Positions 8,995 to 18,125 of a DNA stretch of 64,000 nucleotides are shown piece after piece (position 1 is the first letter of the stretch; every line of letters begins with the position of its first letter). The DNA lies in NCBI GenBank assembly GCA_963765745.1, contig CAVXXM010000003.1, positions 310,001-374,000 of the forward strand, given 5' to 3'. This DNA comes from JAHFPN01 sp963765745. Its GTDB lineage: Bacteria; Pseudomonadota; Alphaproteobacteria; Rhizobiales; Xanthobacteraceae. The notes beneath the pieces were generated by a model. That model had not been told where the DNA came from. It saw only the letters and a list, made by a program, of their open reading frames with translations, and ran no database searches. Position numbers and translations under genes: made by a program.

Positions 8995-9466
8995 GGACGT
9001 CTAGCTGGCGGAGCGGGGATGTGGCGCCCGCGGGCGAGGCTCGTAAGCCTCGCACTCGGGCGACTCCGGGGCTCCGCCCGGGCGGCACTAGGACCGCCCT
9101 GCGAGGAGCTCGCTGGACTGGGACAGGGCCGCAAGGTCCGCGTCCCAGGAAGCGCGGCCCGGAGTTGAGCCACGGTCCTTCGGGAACGTGGCGAGTGCCG
9201 CGATGGAGCGCCGTAAGGCGAGTGCCCGGGGTTCCGGGCACGACGCGTCCCGAAAGGGCGCGAAACAGATGCAGCGCCGAGCGGCGCTCCATCCCCCTCG
9301 CTCCGGCGAGGGGACCCTGACGATCCCTCGGGGCGAAATCCGCCCGCGAGAATACTTCGTCACGGCCCGGGTCGACTGGGCCGCCCGAGGGCTTGACCCG
9401 GCCATCCCGATCAGGAGGGCACGTTGCCTCCCTAAGCGGGATGCGCGGGTCAAGCCCGCGCATGAC
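8995..9466. repeat. Long structured intergenic repeat, non-coding
   Basis: About 470 bases with dense inverted repeats, for example GCGAGGCT-CGTA-AGCCTCGC at 9034-9053 and several GGGCGG/CCGCCC pairs, ending in a palindromic unit (about 9359-9466) of the ATGAC-terminated type seen elsewhere in the window. Open frames cross it on both strands but their composition is that of structured GC-rich DNA. I recall similar blocks dispersed through Bradyrhizobium genomes but cannot verify this here. It accounts for the gap between 8863 and 9533. Confidence 0.5.
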
Positions 9467-9533
9467 GAGGAGAAGAAAGAACGTAGCTGTTTGAATCCTT
9501 GAATTAAGCGGCCGAAGGCCTGTAGATGGTCCC

Positions 9534-9953
9534 ATGATCCGCATCACCGACCAAATCCACCTCGACGAGCACGAGCTCGAGGAGCATTTCATCCGCGCCT
9601 CGGGGCCGGGCGGGCAGAACGTCAACAAGCTCTCGACCGCGGTGCAGCTGCGCTTCGACGTGCGGCGCTCGCCGTCGCTGCCCGAGGGCGTGCGCGCGCG
9701 GCTCATGCAGCTCGCCGGCCGGCGCATTTCTGGCGAGGGCGTGCTGGTGATCAACGCGCAGACCTTCCGCACCCAGACGCAGAACCGGCGCGACGCGCGC
9801 GAGCGGCTCATCGATCTCATCCGCCGCGCCGCCCAGGTGCCGAAGGCGCGGCGGGCGACCAAGCCCTCGCGCCGCCAGAAGAAGAAGCGGCTGGAGAGCA
9901 AGAAGATCCACGGGCGGACCAAGAGTTTGCGGGGGCGGGTGGCGGAGGAGTGA
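9534..9953 (+). CDS. arfB: Alternative ribosome-rescue factor ArfB (peptidyl-tRNA hydrolase)
   Basis: A 139-residue single-domain release-factor homologue. The catalytic GGQ lies in SGPGGQNVNK near residues 23-32 and hydrolyses peptidyl-tRNA on ribosomes stalled without a stop codon. The C-terminal tail is strongly basic (KPSRRQKKKRLESKKI) and is the part that enters the empty mRNA channel. Length and architecture are normal for ArfB/YaeJ and too short for RF1 or RF2. The ATG is the first after a short leader. It stands alone on the plus strand between a repeat block and a convergent glutathione transferase gene. Confidence 0.95.
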   Translation: MIRITDQIHLDEHELEEHFIRASGPGGQNVNKLSTAVQLRFDVRRSPSLPEGVRARLMQLAGRRISGEGVLVINAQTFRTQTQNRRDARERLIDLIRRAAQVPKARRATKPSRRQKKKRLESKKIHGRTKSLRGRVAEE

Positions 9954-9960
9954 CTTTTTC

Positions 9961-10052
9961 TGTCATGGCCGGGCTTGTCCCGGCCATCCCGATTCATTGG
10001 GCACGGCCGTGCCCACCTAAGCGAGATCGCCGGGTCAAGCCCGGCGATGACA
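9961..10052. repeat. GTCAT...ATGAC palindromic repeat
   Basis: Starts with GTCATGGCCGGG and ends with CCCGGCGATGAC. Inside are three hairpins: ATGGCCGGG/CCCGGCCAT, GGGCACGGCCGTGCCC and ATCGCCGGG/CCCGGCGAT. It lies between the convergent stops of arfB and the glutathione transferase and could terminate both. Confidence 0.7.
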
Positions 10053-10061
10053 GATTCCTCT

Positions 10062-10694
10062 CTAAGCCGGCATCGGTATCTCGCTCACGCGATTGGGCAC
10101 ATGATAGCCGCGCTGCACGGCCGGTCGCTTGGCGATCGTCAGGTACCAGCGCTTGACGTTCTGGAATTCGTCGAGGTTCATGGTCTGCCATTCGAAGCGC
10201 GAAATCCACGGCCAGATGGCGATGTCGGCGATGGAATAATCGTCGGCCACGAATTCACGCCCGTCGAGCCGGCGGTCGAGCACGCCATAGAGCCGGTGCG
10301 CTTCTATCAGAAAGCGCTTCTCGGCATAGGGCGCCTTGCCGGGATTGTATTTCACGAAATGATGCACCTGGCCGAGGAACGGCCCGGGCCCGCCCATCTG
10401 CCACATCAGCCATTCGATCACGCGATAGCGGGGCTCCAGCGCCTTCGGCATCAGCTTGCCGGTTTTCTCCGCGAGATAGAGCAGGATCGCGCCCGACTCC
10501 ATGAGCGAGAGGCCGTTGTCGTGATCGACGATGGCGGGGATTTTGTTGTTCGGCGCTACTTTCAGAAATTCCGGCGCGAACTGCGCGTCCTTGCCGATGT
10601 CGATGGGGATCACGTTATAGGGCAGCCCGAGCTCCTCGAGCGCGATGGAAATCTTGCGGCCGTTCGGCGTCTGCCAGGTGTAGAGATCGATCAC
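10062..10694 (-). CDS. Glutathione transferase-like, YfcG/YghU type
   Basis: A 210-residue protein with an N-terminal thioredoxin-fold domain (residues 1-80) and an all-helical C-terminal domain. TPNGRKISIALEELGLPY and the later VAPNNKIPAIVDHD with MESGAILLYLAEKTGK are the signature of the YfcG/YghU (nu-class) proteins, which act as glutathione-dependent disulfide reductases with the TPN motif at the active site and no catalytic cysteine. A function in thiol homeostasis is therefore likely but the substrate cannot be told. The ATG at 10694 is the only reasonable start. It precedes the second cyclase gene on the same strand, separated by a repeat. Confidence 0.88.
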   Translation of the reverse strand: MIDLYTWQTPNGRKISIALEELGLPYNVIPIDIGKDAQFAPEFLKVAPNNKIPAIVDHDNGLSLMESGAILLYLAEKTGKLMPKALEPRYRVIEWLMWQMGGPGPFLGQVHHFVKYNPGKAPYAEKRFLIEAHRLYGVLDRRLDGREFVADDYSIADIAIWPWISRFEWQTMNLDEFQNVKRWYLTIAKRPAVQRGYHVPNRVSEIPMPA

Positions 10695-10708
10695 GATTGT
10701 TGTCCCTC

Positions 10709-10892
10709 GTCATTCCGGGGCGCGACCGATCTCGGGTTTACCCGAGATCGGCAATTGATAGTGCTCAAGTCGGCTATAGCCGACTTGAGTGGCGCGAACC
10801 CGGAATCCATAAACACGAGCGGTGCGAAAAAAGCGAGGGCGGGGGTTATGGATTCCGGCCCGCGCGGCCTCAGGCCGCGCGACCGGAATGAC
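10709..10892. repeat. GTCATTCCGG...CCGGAATGAC composite palindromic element
   Basis: A 184-base unit bounded by a 10-bp perfect terminal inverted repeat. Internal palindromes: GATCTCGGG/CCCGAGATC at 10728-10749, CTCAAGTCGGC/GCCGACTTGAG at 10764-10789, and GGAATCCATAA/TTATGGATTCC. The same modules in the same order occur at 62076-62244. Confidence 0.75.
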
Positions 10893-10901
10893 GGAGGCGT
10901 A

Positions 10902-11711
10902 TCAAGCCGGCTTCACCCGCGCGACGTAGGCCTGCACTGGTTCCGTATAGCCCTTGAGCTCCAGGCTGCGCGGCTCGGCGGAGACTTTGCCCGACACGTC
11001 CTGCCACGCCGCCTCGCTCATGACCATTTCGCCCGTCTTGGCGGAGGCGACCAGCCGCGCGCCGAAGTTCATCGTGTCGCCGAGCGCGGCGAACTGATAG
11101 GTTCCGCCCTCGCCGCCGATCGAGCCGACGAATGCAATCCCGGTATGCACGCCGACGCCGATCGGGAGCCATGGGTCGGCCCGTTCGCCGTGGCCGGTCG
11201 CGCGCAGGAGGTCGAGCCCGGCCTCGACCGCGCGCCGCTTGAAATCGGAGCCGGCAAGGCCGGGAACATAAATTCCGATCACCTCGTCGCCCGCCATCTT
11301 GTCCACCACGGCGTCGCTGCGAAGGAATATCTCTGTGGCGGTTTGAAAAAAGCGCTGCATAAGGGCGGCGAATTCGGAAGGGCGCATGCCGGCGGCCATT
11401 TGCGTCGAGCCGCGCACGTCGGCATAGAGCACCGCGATGTCGATCTCGGTGCCGCCGCGGTGCTCCCGCAGGACTTCTTCGCATTTCTCGCAGAAATGCG
11501 AATTGCGCTGCCAAGGCCCGCGCCGCATTACGCGCATGAGCGGTGCGGTGAAGCCGTCGAACCCCGCCAGGCAGATGCGGCAGCGATCATGCGCCGTGGG
11601 GGAAAGTATGCGCATGAGCTGCCGGCCATGCCGCATGGTTTGAAACTCGCCCGACAGCATCGGGTGCCAGAAGGGACTGAGGCCCTGGGGTTTATCAACC
11701 GGATCAGCCAT
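10902..11711 (-). CDS. Class III adenylate/guanylate cyclase with N-terminal zinc ribbon
   Basis: A 269-residue intact paralogue of the gene at 8055. CRIC and CEKC (about residues 45-80) form the probable zinc ribbon. The cyclase domain follows with LYADVRGSTQ, DKMAGDEVIG and GDTMNFGARL, so both metal-binding aspartates, the lysine expected for adenine recognition and the Asn/Arg pair for transition-state stabilisation are all present; it should be active. No membrane or sensor domain other than the ribbon. The ATG of MADPVDK at 11711 was preferred to an upstream ATG at 11744 because it aligns with the paralogue. Input signal unknown. Confidence 0.9.
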   Translation of the reverse strand: MADPVDKPQGLSPFWHPMLSGEFQTMRHGRQLMRILSPTAHDRCRICLAGFDGFTAPLMRVMRRGPWQRNSHFCEKCEEVLREHRGGTEIDIAVLYADVRGSTQMAAGMRPSEFAALMQRFFQTATEIFLRSDAVVDKMAGDEVIGIYVPGLAGSDFKRRAVEAGLDLLRATGHGERADPWLPIGVGVHTGIAFVGSIGGEGGTYQFAALGDTMNFGARLVASAKTGEMVMSEAAWQDVSGKVSAEPRSLELKGYTEPVQAYVARVKPA

Positions 11712-11750
11712 GCGCGCGTTATCTCCGACGCGCCAAGCTAGCACAATGGG

Positions 11751-12779
11751 CTATTGCTGCGCGCCCAAGTAATAGAGCGCGCCGGACGACATCGCGCCGC
11801 CGACGACGCAGGGCAGGCCGAGCACCACCGCGCCCGCGGCGGCGGCGCCGATGCAGCCGAGCGCGATGGCGCCCTGGCCGATCTGCCCCCAGGTCGAGAG
11901 CTTGCGCTTGTAGCCCGGCCCCTTGCGCTTCAAATCCTCGAGCGCGGCCATCGCATCCTTCTTGATGCGCGCGATGTCCATGGTCTCGGCGGCCTCGATC
12001 ACTTCTTTCAGCGGCGCCTGCACGTCCTCGGGCTGTTTCGGGGCGATGCGCTTGACGTGGGCGAAGAGCTTGTGGTCGCGGGCGGCGTTGGAGGCCAGCG
12101 TGTATTTCGCCATGCTGCCGAGCGTGACTTTCTCGATGCTGTCCTCGTCCTTGGCGAGCGGGAGCATGGCGATGAGGCGCGCGAGCGGCTCGTCGGCGCC
12201 GGTCGCGAAATAATAGCCCCACAGCGTGTCGATCAGTTCCGGCGGCGGCTCCTCGGCGCGCGGCTGCTTGCCGAAATAGCTGCTCGGCTTGAGATAGCCC
12301 TGCAGGCGCTCGGACATGGCCGGGCTTTTCTCGAAGGCGATGCGGTCGAGGGCGGGCAATTCGCCGGAAATGTATTTGTCGATCATCGCGCGGCGCTCGG
12401 GCATGCGCCAGGCGAAGTTGCGCAACAGCCGCTTCCATTCCGGCAGGCCCGAATAGGCGATGGCGCGGATCAGCGCCCAGTGGCTCTCGGGCGGCAGCGG
12501 GAACATGCGCGCGATCAGATCCTCGGCCCAGGCCGGGTTGCCGCCGATCACGCCGGCGAGGAAGCCGACATAGACGCCGGACGATTCCGCGTCCTTGAAC
12601 GCGCCGAGGCGGGCCATGGCTTTCACCGCCACGGGCACGCGCATCGGGTCGGGCTTGTGCCGGTAATCGAACATCCAGCGCTGCAGCGCCTCGGCCGAGA
12701 TCGGCGCTTGTCTGGGTGTCGCGGCGGAAGCGGGTGCCGCCAATGCCAGCGCGGCAAACAGGACGAATACGCGACGCAT
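11751..12779 (-). CDS. Hypothetical exported protein with C-terminal membrane hairpin
   Basis: A 342-residue protein beginning with a clear signal peptide (MRRVFVLFAALALAAPASA). The mature part is alpha-helical and rich in charged residues; near the C-terminus a Gly/Ala-rich hydrophobic stretch (about residues 300-335, IALGCIGAAAAGAVVLGLP) probably inserts in the membrane. I do not recognise a family. The start is the ATG at 12779; an open frame continues upstream without signal-peptide character. It is divergent from the FAD hydroxylase at 12983 with a gap of about 200 bases holding both promoters. Confidence 0.7.
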   Translation of the reverse strand: MRRVFVLFAALALAAPASAATPRQAPISAEALQRWMFDYRHKPDPMRVPVAVKAMARLGAFKDAESSGVYVGFLAGVIGGNPAWAEDLIARMFPLPPESHWALIRAIAYSGLPEWKRLLRNFAWRMPERRAMIDKYISGELPALDRIAFEKSPAMSERLQGYLKPSSYFGKQPRAEEPPPELIDTLWGYYFATGADEPLARLIAMLPLAKDEDSIEKVTLGSMAKYTLASNAARDHKLFAHVKRIAPKQPEDVQAPLKEVIEAAETMDIARIKKDAMAALEDLKRKGPGYKRKLSTWGQIGQGAIALGCIGAAAAGAVVLGLPCVVGGAMSSGALYYLGAQQ

Positions 12780-12982
12780 GCCAACTCCTGGCGCCCCCGC
12801 CAGCGGGCGGAGATCACCAGCGGGGTGGGACATTTTCGTGACCGGCGGCGGCCCAAATCGGGACGGTTCGTCCGGATTACTTGCGGTTATGACGACTATA
12901 AGCCCGGCGCTGGCGCAAGCCGCTCCAGATGCGTCAAAATCCCGGCAAAACGCGGGACGACAACAAGAATTGGGGAGGGACC

Positions 12983-14626
12983 ATGAGCGCCGGTAGGGCA
13001 AGCGCCGACGAATATCCCGTGCTGATCGCCGGCGGCGGCCTGGTCGGCCTTTCGACCGCGATGTTCCTCGCGCAGCACGGCATCGCCTCGCTCGCCATCG
13101 AGCGTCTGCGCGGCGGCTCGCCGGTGCCGCGCGCCGCGTTCTTCCACATGCGCACGATCGAATTGTTCCGCAACGCCGGGATCGAGGACGAGGTCCGCAA
13201 ACAGTCGGACAAGGAGTTCGTGCCCGAAGGCGCCATGATCATCATGGACACGCTGTCGGGCAAGAAGCTCGCCGATATCATTCCGGTGCTCAATGCGGGC
13301 GTCGATGCGCTCTCGCCCTGCCGGCGGCTGTTCATCACCCAGCCCGGCCTCGAGCCGATCCTGAGGAAGCGCGCGGAGCAGGCCGGCGCGAAAGTGCTCG
13401 ACGGGCACGAGATCGTCGCCGCCGAGCAGGACGACGCGGGCGTCACGGTGACCGCCAAGGACATCGATACCGGCCAGGAGAAGACGATTCGCGGCAAATA
13501 CCTGGTCGGCGCCGACGGCGCGCACAGCAAGGTGCGCGATCTGATGGGCGTCGAGTTCGACGGCCGCGGCGTGTTCTCGAACAGCATCACCATTTACTTC
13601 CAGGCCGATCTGTGGCCGCAGCTCGGCGGCAAGCCGCTCTCGGTGATCTACATCAACAACCCGACGCTCGGCGGCTTCTTCCGCATGGAGAAGGATTGCC
13701 AGAACGGCTTCCTGGTCGTGAACACGGTGGGCGACCCGAAAAAGGATCCGAAGGCGGCTGCGGATGCCGCGGCCGATATCAGCGAGCAGAGGTTGATCGA
13801 GTTCGTGCGCGTGGGCGCGGGCGTGCCGGATCTGCCGGTGAAGATCACCGGGATCGCGCGCTGGCGCGCGACCTCGGACGTGGCGCGGCGTTTCCGCGAC
13901 GGCCGCATATTCCTGGCCGGCGATGCGGCGCACCTGATGCCGCCGAACGGCGGCTTCGGCGGCAATACCGGCGTGCACGACGCGCACAATCTCGCCTGGA
14001 AACTGGCGATGGTGTTGAAGGGCGCCGCCGATCCGAAGCTGCTCGCCACCTACGACGTCGAGCGGCGGCCGGTCAGCAAGTTCACGGTCGAGCAGGCCTA
14101 TACGCGCTACGTCACGCGCACGGCGCCCTATCTCGGCGCCAAGGATTTCCAGCCGCCGGCCCCCGACTTCAACATCGAGCTCGGCTATCTCTACCGCTCG
14201 CCGGCGGTCGTGCCCGACGGTGGCGAGGCCGACGGCAAGAGCCACGACAATCCGCACCAGACGCACGGCCGGCCCGGCTCGCGGGCTCCGCACATTTGGC
14301 TCAACCGCGGCGGGGAGCGGGTATCGACGATCGACCTGTTCGGCCGGTCCTTCGTTCTGCTCACCGGCCTCGAGGGCGCGGCATGGGCCGGCGCGGCGCG
14401 CGCGGCGGCGGGCAAGTTCAAGGGACTCGAGCTCGACACCTATTGCATCGGCACGGCGATGCTGCGCGATCCGGACCTGCGCTTCGCCGAGTCCTTCGGC
14501 GTGACGTCGAGCGGCGCCGCGCTGGTGCGGCCGGACGGATTCGTCGCCTGGCGCGCGAAGGCGATGCAGCCCGATCCCGAGCGCGCGATGGCGGCGGCGC
14601 TCGGCGCGGTGTTGCAGCGGGCCTAG
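12983..14626 (+). CDS. Group A flavoprotein aromatic hydroxylase (phenol 2-monooxygenase/PheA-TfdB type)
   Basis: A 547-residue FAD monooxygenase. The dinucleotide-binding motif GGGLVGL is at about residues 15-21, the DG motif VGADGAHSKVR at about 175-185, and the GD motif IFLAGDAAHLMPPNGG at about 308-323, the three fingerprints of single-component NAD(P)H hydroxylases. The C-terminal 130 residues form the thioredoxin-like domain usual in the phenol hydroxylase/TfdB/aklavinone hydroxylase group. The exact aromatic substrate is not deducible. GGGGAGGGA directly before the ATG at 12983 is a strong ribosome binding site. A hotdog thioesterase and a second flavin hydroxylase follow on the opposite strand. 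Confidence 0.85.
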   Translation: MSAGRASADEYPVLIAGGGLVGLSTAMFLAQHGIASLAIERLRGGSPVPRAAFFHMRTIELFRNAGIEDEVRKQSDKEFVPEGAMIIMDTLSGKKLADIIPVLNAGVDALSPCRRLFITQPGLEPILRKRAEQAGAKVLDGHEIVAAEQDDAGVTVTAKDIDTGQEKTIRGKYLVGADGAHSKVRDLMGVEFDGRGVFSNSITIYFQADLWPQLGGKPLSVIYINNPTLGGFFRMEKDCQNGFLVVNTVGDPKKDPKAAADAAADISEQRLIEFVRVGAGVPDLPVKITGIARWRATSDVARRFRDGRIFLAGDAAHLMPPNGGFGGNTGVHDAHNLAWKLAMVLKGAADPKLLATYDVERRPVSKFTVEQAYTRYVTRTAPYLGAKDFQPPAPDFNIELGYLYRSPAVVPDGGEADGKSHDNPHQTHGRPGSRAPHIWLNRGGERVSTIDLFGRSFVLLTGLEGAAWAGAARAAAGKFKGLELDTYCIGTAMLRDPDLRFAESFGVTSSGAALVRPDGFVAWRAKAMQPDPERAMAAALGAVLQRA

Positions 14627-15052
14627 CTAGTTCGATTTCTTTTCCGGCGGGATCACCAGCTGGGTCTGGGTGACGATCGCCGCGAGCTTGCCGTCGCCGC
14701 GCACGATCTTGGTCTGCCAGACCATGGTGGTGCGGCCGCGGTGCAGCGGCGTGCATTCGGCGCGCGCGGTGTCGCCGACCGGGACGGCGGCGAAGAAATT
14801 GGTCTTGCTCTCGATCGTCACGGTGCCGCCGCCCTTGGGCAGGTTCGCGCTGGTTCCGACTCCGCCAAGGGTATCGGCGAGCGTCATGATGGCGCCGCCA
14901 TGCAACACGCCGTGACGGTTGGAGAGCTCCGGCCGCGCCTCGAGGGTGCCTTCGACCAGCTCGGCCGTGCATTTGGTGATCTTGAGGCCGATAAGGCGCG
15001 AGAAATGCGGCGCATCGCCTTCGAGGAATTCCTTTACGTCGTCGATTGCCAC
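14627..15052 (-). CDS. PaaI-type hotdog thioesterase
   Basis: A 141-residue hotdog-fold acyl-CoA thioesterase. NRHGVLHGGAIMTLADTLGG near residues 45-64 is the family active-site helix, with the HGG and the acidic residue (D) that acts as base. VTIESKTNFFAAVPVGD forms the long central strand. The likely substrate is an aromatic or short acyl-CoA, given the nearby hydroxylases, but this is inference. Its stop codon begins at the base after the convergent hydroxylase stop (14626). Confidence 0.85.
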   Translation of the reverse strand: MAIDDVKEFLEGDAPHFSRLIGLKITKCTAELVEGTLEARPELSNRHGVLHGGAIMTLADTLGGVGTSANLPKGGGTVTIESKTNFFAAVPVGDTARAECTPLHRGRTTMVWQTKIVRGDGKLAAIVTQTQLVIPPEKKSN

Positions 15053-15085
15053 TTGCAGGAACTCCCGTGTGATTTTTCCGCCGCT

Positions 15086-16175
15086 TCAACCAATCCCGGC
15101 GAGGCGCGCGACCATGCGGTCGTGAATCGCGGGAAAGCGCACGAGAAATCCGAGGAGGGAAGGGAACAGCACCCGGCCGAAGAAGCCCTGGCTGGTGGCG
15201 ATCCGCTGCATCATGTCGCTCTCGCGCACGACCGCGGCGGCGTGGCGCTGCTGGGTCGCTTCCCAGGCGGAAAGATCGCCCGCTCCGGCGATCACGTGGG
15301 CCAGCGTGACCGCGTCCTCGATGCCGAGGTTCATGCCGCGGCCGCCCGCCGGCGAATGGATATGCGCGGCATCGCCCACGAGCCAGACGCGGCCGGTGCC
15401 CCGGCGTTTCACCATGCGGTGGCTCACGGAGAAATCCGACTGCCAGTGCACCTTGCCCGGCTTCCAGCTGGCAGGGACGCGCGCGAGCACGTTGGGCGCG
15501 TTCGAGATCAGCCGATGCCGCCTGCCGCCGAGCGGCCCGCGCACCATGACGGGCCCGCGATAGTCGAGCCTGAGCTCGGCGCGGTCGAGCTCGGCGTCGC
15601 CGAGCAGCTCCACGTCGGCAAGGCTCCAGTGGAACGGGTAGGGCGCGCCGGGAAATTCCAGCCCGATCCGGTGGCGCACGGTCGAGTGCGCGCCGTCGGC
15701 GCCGATGATCCAGTCGGCGGTGAACAGCGCTTCGCCCTTGGGCGTCTTGGCGCGGGCGGTGGCGACTGTCGGTGCCGTTGACGATATCGACGACCTCGAC
15801 GCCGCGCTCGACCGCGACTCCGCGCTCCAACAGACATTCGATGAGCACGCGCTCGGTTTCGTTCTGGGCGAGCGCGAGCAGGAACTTGCGCGGCGGCGGC
15901 AGGCGGGTCGCGTCGATGGTCACGCGCACGCGGCCGTCGACCACGATGCGGGCGCCGCGCAGCTTCACCCCGGCGGCGATCAGGCGATCCGACGCGCCCG
16001 CCGGATCGAGCAGGTCGAGGGAGCGCGTGTTGACGAGGATGGCGCGGCTTTCCTTGGTGGCCGCCGCCACTTTGTCGACGATGCGCACCGAGACGCCGAG
16101 CCGGGAAAGCTCGAGCGCGGCCGAAAGCCCTACGGGCCCGGCGCCGACCACGAGTACGCTGGTCTTGTCTGCCAT
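15086..16175 (-). CDS. FAD-dependent monooxygenase, one frameshift
   Basis: About 363 residues in two frames. The N-terminal part has VLVVGAGPVGLSAALEL (FAD-binding GxGxxG) and the C-terminal part has IIGADGAHSTVR (DG motif) and VWLVGDAAHIHSPAGGRG (GD motif), so it is a second group A hydroxylase, shorter than the one at 12983 and lacking its thioredoxin-like C-terminal domain. The frame changes near 15770; one extra C in AGTCGCC explains it. Start ATG 16175. It lies 33 bases upstream of the thioesterase gene on the same strand, so the two are probably cotranscribed. Substrate unknown. Confidence 0.82.
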
Positions 16176-16271
16176 TGGTCCGCGAGAGTGTGGGGCCGAA
16201 CGCAGGCCGTCAATGATCGAACGGGCGGAGCGCTCGCGCGTTCCGCCCGTTGGTGAGGCTATTCCGCTCGC

Positions 16272-16931
16272 TCAGCGCGGCTGCGGAACGATGCGGATAT
16301 AGGGCTTGGGCGACTTCCAGCCGTTCGGATAGGTCTTCTTGGCGTCGTCGTCGGAGACGGAGCCGGCGATGATCACGTCCTCGCCGTGCTTCCAGTTCAC
16401 CGGCGTCGCGACCTTGTGCTTGGCGGTGAGCTGCAGGGAGTCGATCACGCGCAGCACCTCGTCGAAGTTCCGGCCCGTGGTCATCGGATAGACCAGGATG
16501 AGCTTGATCTTCTTGTCCGGGCCGATGACGAAGACGTTGCGCACGGTCTGATTGTCGGCCGCCGTGCGCTTGGCCGGATCGCCCGAGGCGCTCGCCGGCA
16601 GCATGCCGTAGAGCTTCGACACGTTGAAATCGGTGTCGCCGATCATCGGATAATTGGGCGCATAGCCCTGGGTTTCCTTGATGTCGTTGGCCCAGGTCGA
16701 ATGCTTGTCGACCGGATCGACGGAGAGGCCGATGATCTTCACGTTGCGCTTGTCGAAGTCGGGCTTGATGCGCGCCATGTAGCCGAGCTCGGTGGTGCAG
16801 ACCGGGGTGAAGTCCTTGGGGTGCGAGAACAGCACCGCCCACTTGTCGCCGATCCAATCGTGGAACTTGATCTTGCCTTCGGTGGTTTGCGCCTCGAAAT
16901 CCGGCGCGATGTCGCCTAAACTTAGAGCCAT
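16272..16931 (-). CDS. 1-Cys peroxiredoxin (Prx6 family)
   Basis: A 219-residue peroxidase that reduces hydrogen peroxide and organic peroxides. The peroxidatic cysteine sits in DFTPVCTTE near residue 45, after the family FSHPKDF; there is no resolving cysteine, and the long C-terminal dimer arm (PVNWKHGEDVIIAGSVSD) is the mark of the Prx6/1-Cys group. The ATG at 16931 is preceded by GGAGG; a longer frame to 16994 lacks support. The 140 bases upstream, towards the dioxygenase gene, are AT-rich and probably hold the promoter. It may complement the oxyR-katG system at 29-33 kb. Confidence 0.93.
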   Translation of the reverse strand: MALSLGDIAPDFEAQTTEGKIKFHDWIGDKWAVLFSHPKDFTPVCTTELGYMARIKPDFDKRNVKIIGLSVDPVDKHSTWANDIKETQGYAPNYPMIGDTDFNVSKLYGMLPASASGDPAKRTAADNQTVRNVFVIGPDKKIKLILVYPMTTGRNFDEVLRVIDSLQLTAKHKVATPVNWKHGEDVIIAGSVSDDDAKKTYPNGWKSPKPYIRIVPQPR

Positions 16932-17073
16932 GCTTGCCTCCTGATTTTTGCCGAGCGCGCTCGCGAGCCGATGCGCGCTGTCTCTGGTTCTCAATCCAAT
17001 ATAGGCTTTTTCACATGACGCGCTAGACGAATTTTTTAATCACATAAATTGGACGTTCAAATTTCGATTGCCC

Positions 17074-18004
17074 TCATTCCAGCGGCGGCAGGGCGGCCTC
17101 GATCTTGGCGCGATGCGGTTCGTACCAGGGCGGCAACATCACTTTCTGGCCGAGCTTCTCCTTCGGCTCGTCGAGCGTGAAGCCGGGATCGTCGGTGGCG
17201 ATCTCGAACAGGATGCCGCCCGGCTCGCGGAAATAGACCGAGCGGAAATAGTTACGTTGCACTTGCTCGGTGGCGTTCAACCCGAGCGCCAGCGCGCGCC
17301 GGCGCATTTCCATCTCCTCGGCGTCGTTGGCGGCGCGGAAGGCGATGTGGTGATTGATGCCGAGGCCCTGCTGCGAGCGCGGCGAGCCCCGGCGTGATGC
17401 GCAAATCGATCGCCCGGCCGAGCGGGCCGCCTTCGGCGAGATAGCGATGGCGGTTGTGCTCGACGCCGGCGGCTTGAAGCCGAATACCTGCTCGAGCACG
17501 CGCCCGGTGGGCGCCGGGTCGCGCACTTCGAGCGTGATGCCGTGGAAGCCGCGGATGGCGTGCTCGGCCGGGATTTCGCCGTTGGACCAGCCGGGGATCG
17601 CCGCGCGCCCTTGTCCGTCACCAGTTCGAGCTTGAGGCCGTCGGGGTCTTCGAGCGCGACGGCGGTCTCGCCGAAGCGTTGCGTCGGCGCGCCATGCGCG
17701 ACGCCCGAGCATCGAGCCGCTTGATCCAGTAGTCGAGCGAGCCCTCGGGGATGGCGAAGGCGATTTCCTGGGCCTCGCCGGCGCCGTGCTGCCCTTTGGG
17801 CAGGTCCTTCCAGATGAAGAAGGTGAGCGCCGTGCCGGGCGAGCCGACCTCGTCGCCGTAATAGAGGTGCCAAGTGCCGGGATCGTCGAAATTGACGGTG
17901 CGCTTGACGAAGCGCAGCCCGAGCGTGCGCGTGTAGAACGCGACCTGCCGTTTGGGCTCGCCCGCGATCGCGGTGATGTGGTGGATGCCGGCGCTCTTGG
18001 TCAT
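17074..18004 (-). pseudogene. Ring-cleaving dioxygenase, MhqO/glyoxalase family, about four indels
   Basis: Joining frames gives about 311 residues with two vicinal-oxygen-chelate halves, as in the MhqO/LinE hydroquinone-type extradiol dioxygenases. Seen: GIHHITAIAGEPKRQVAFY at the start (metal His), ALEDPDGLKLELV closing the first half, AIRGFHGITLEV opening the second, and GINHHIAFRAAND with YFREPGGILFEIATD (metal His and Glu). Frame changes lie near 17695, 17605, 17472 and 17383; three look like single-base losses in G runs and one like a gain. The ATG at 18004 gives the family N-terminus. Cluster context with two hydroxylases suggests degradation of an aromatic compound. Confidence 0.78.
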
Positions 18005-18125
18005 TTCCGTTCGATCCCGGTAGGGCTTGCCTGCGGCCGTCAACATATAGGGTGGAAGGCCGCAAGAGTTAACAGGCTGGTAACCGCCGTGGCCGCAAAT
18101 TCGCTTCCTGGTGTGGAGTAAGGCG

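Noticed and set aside
8975..9997. 340-residue reverse frame over the structured repeat and arfB
   Set aside because: It runs through inverted repeats and antisense to arfB and has no domain; the repeat explains it.
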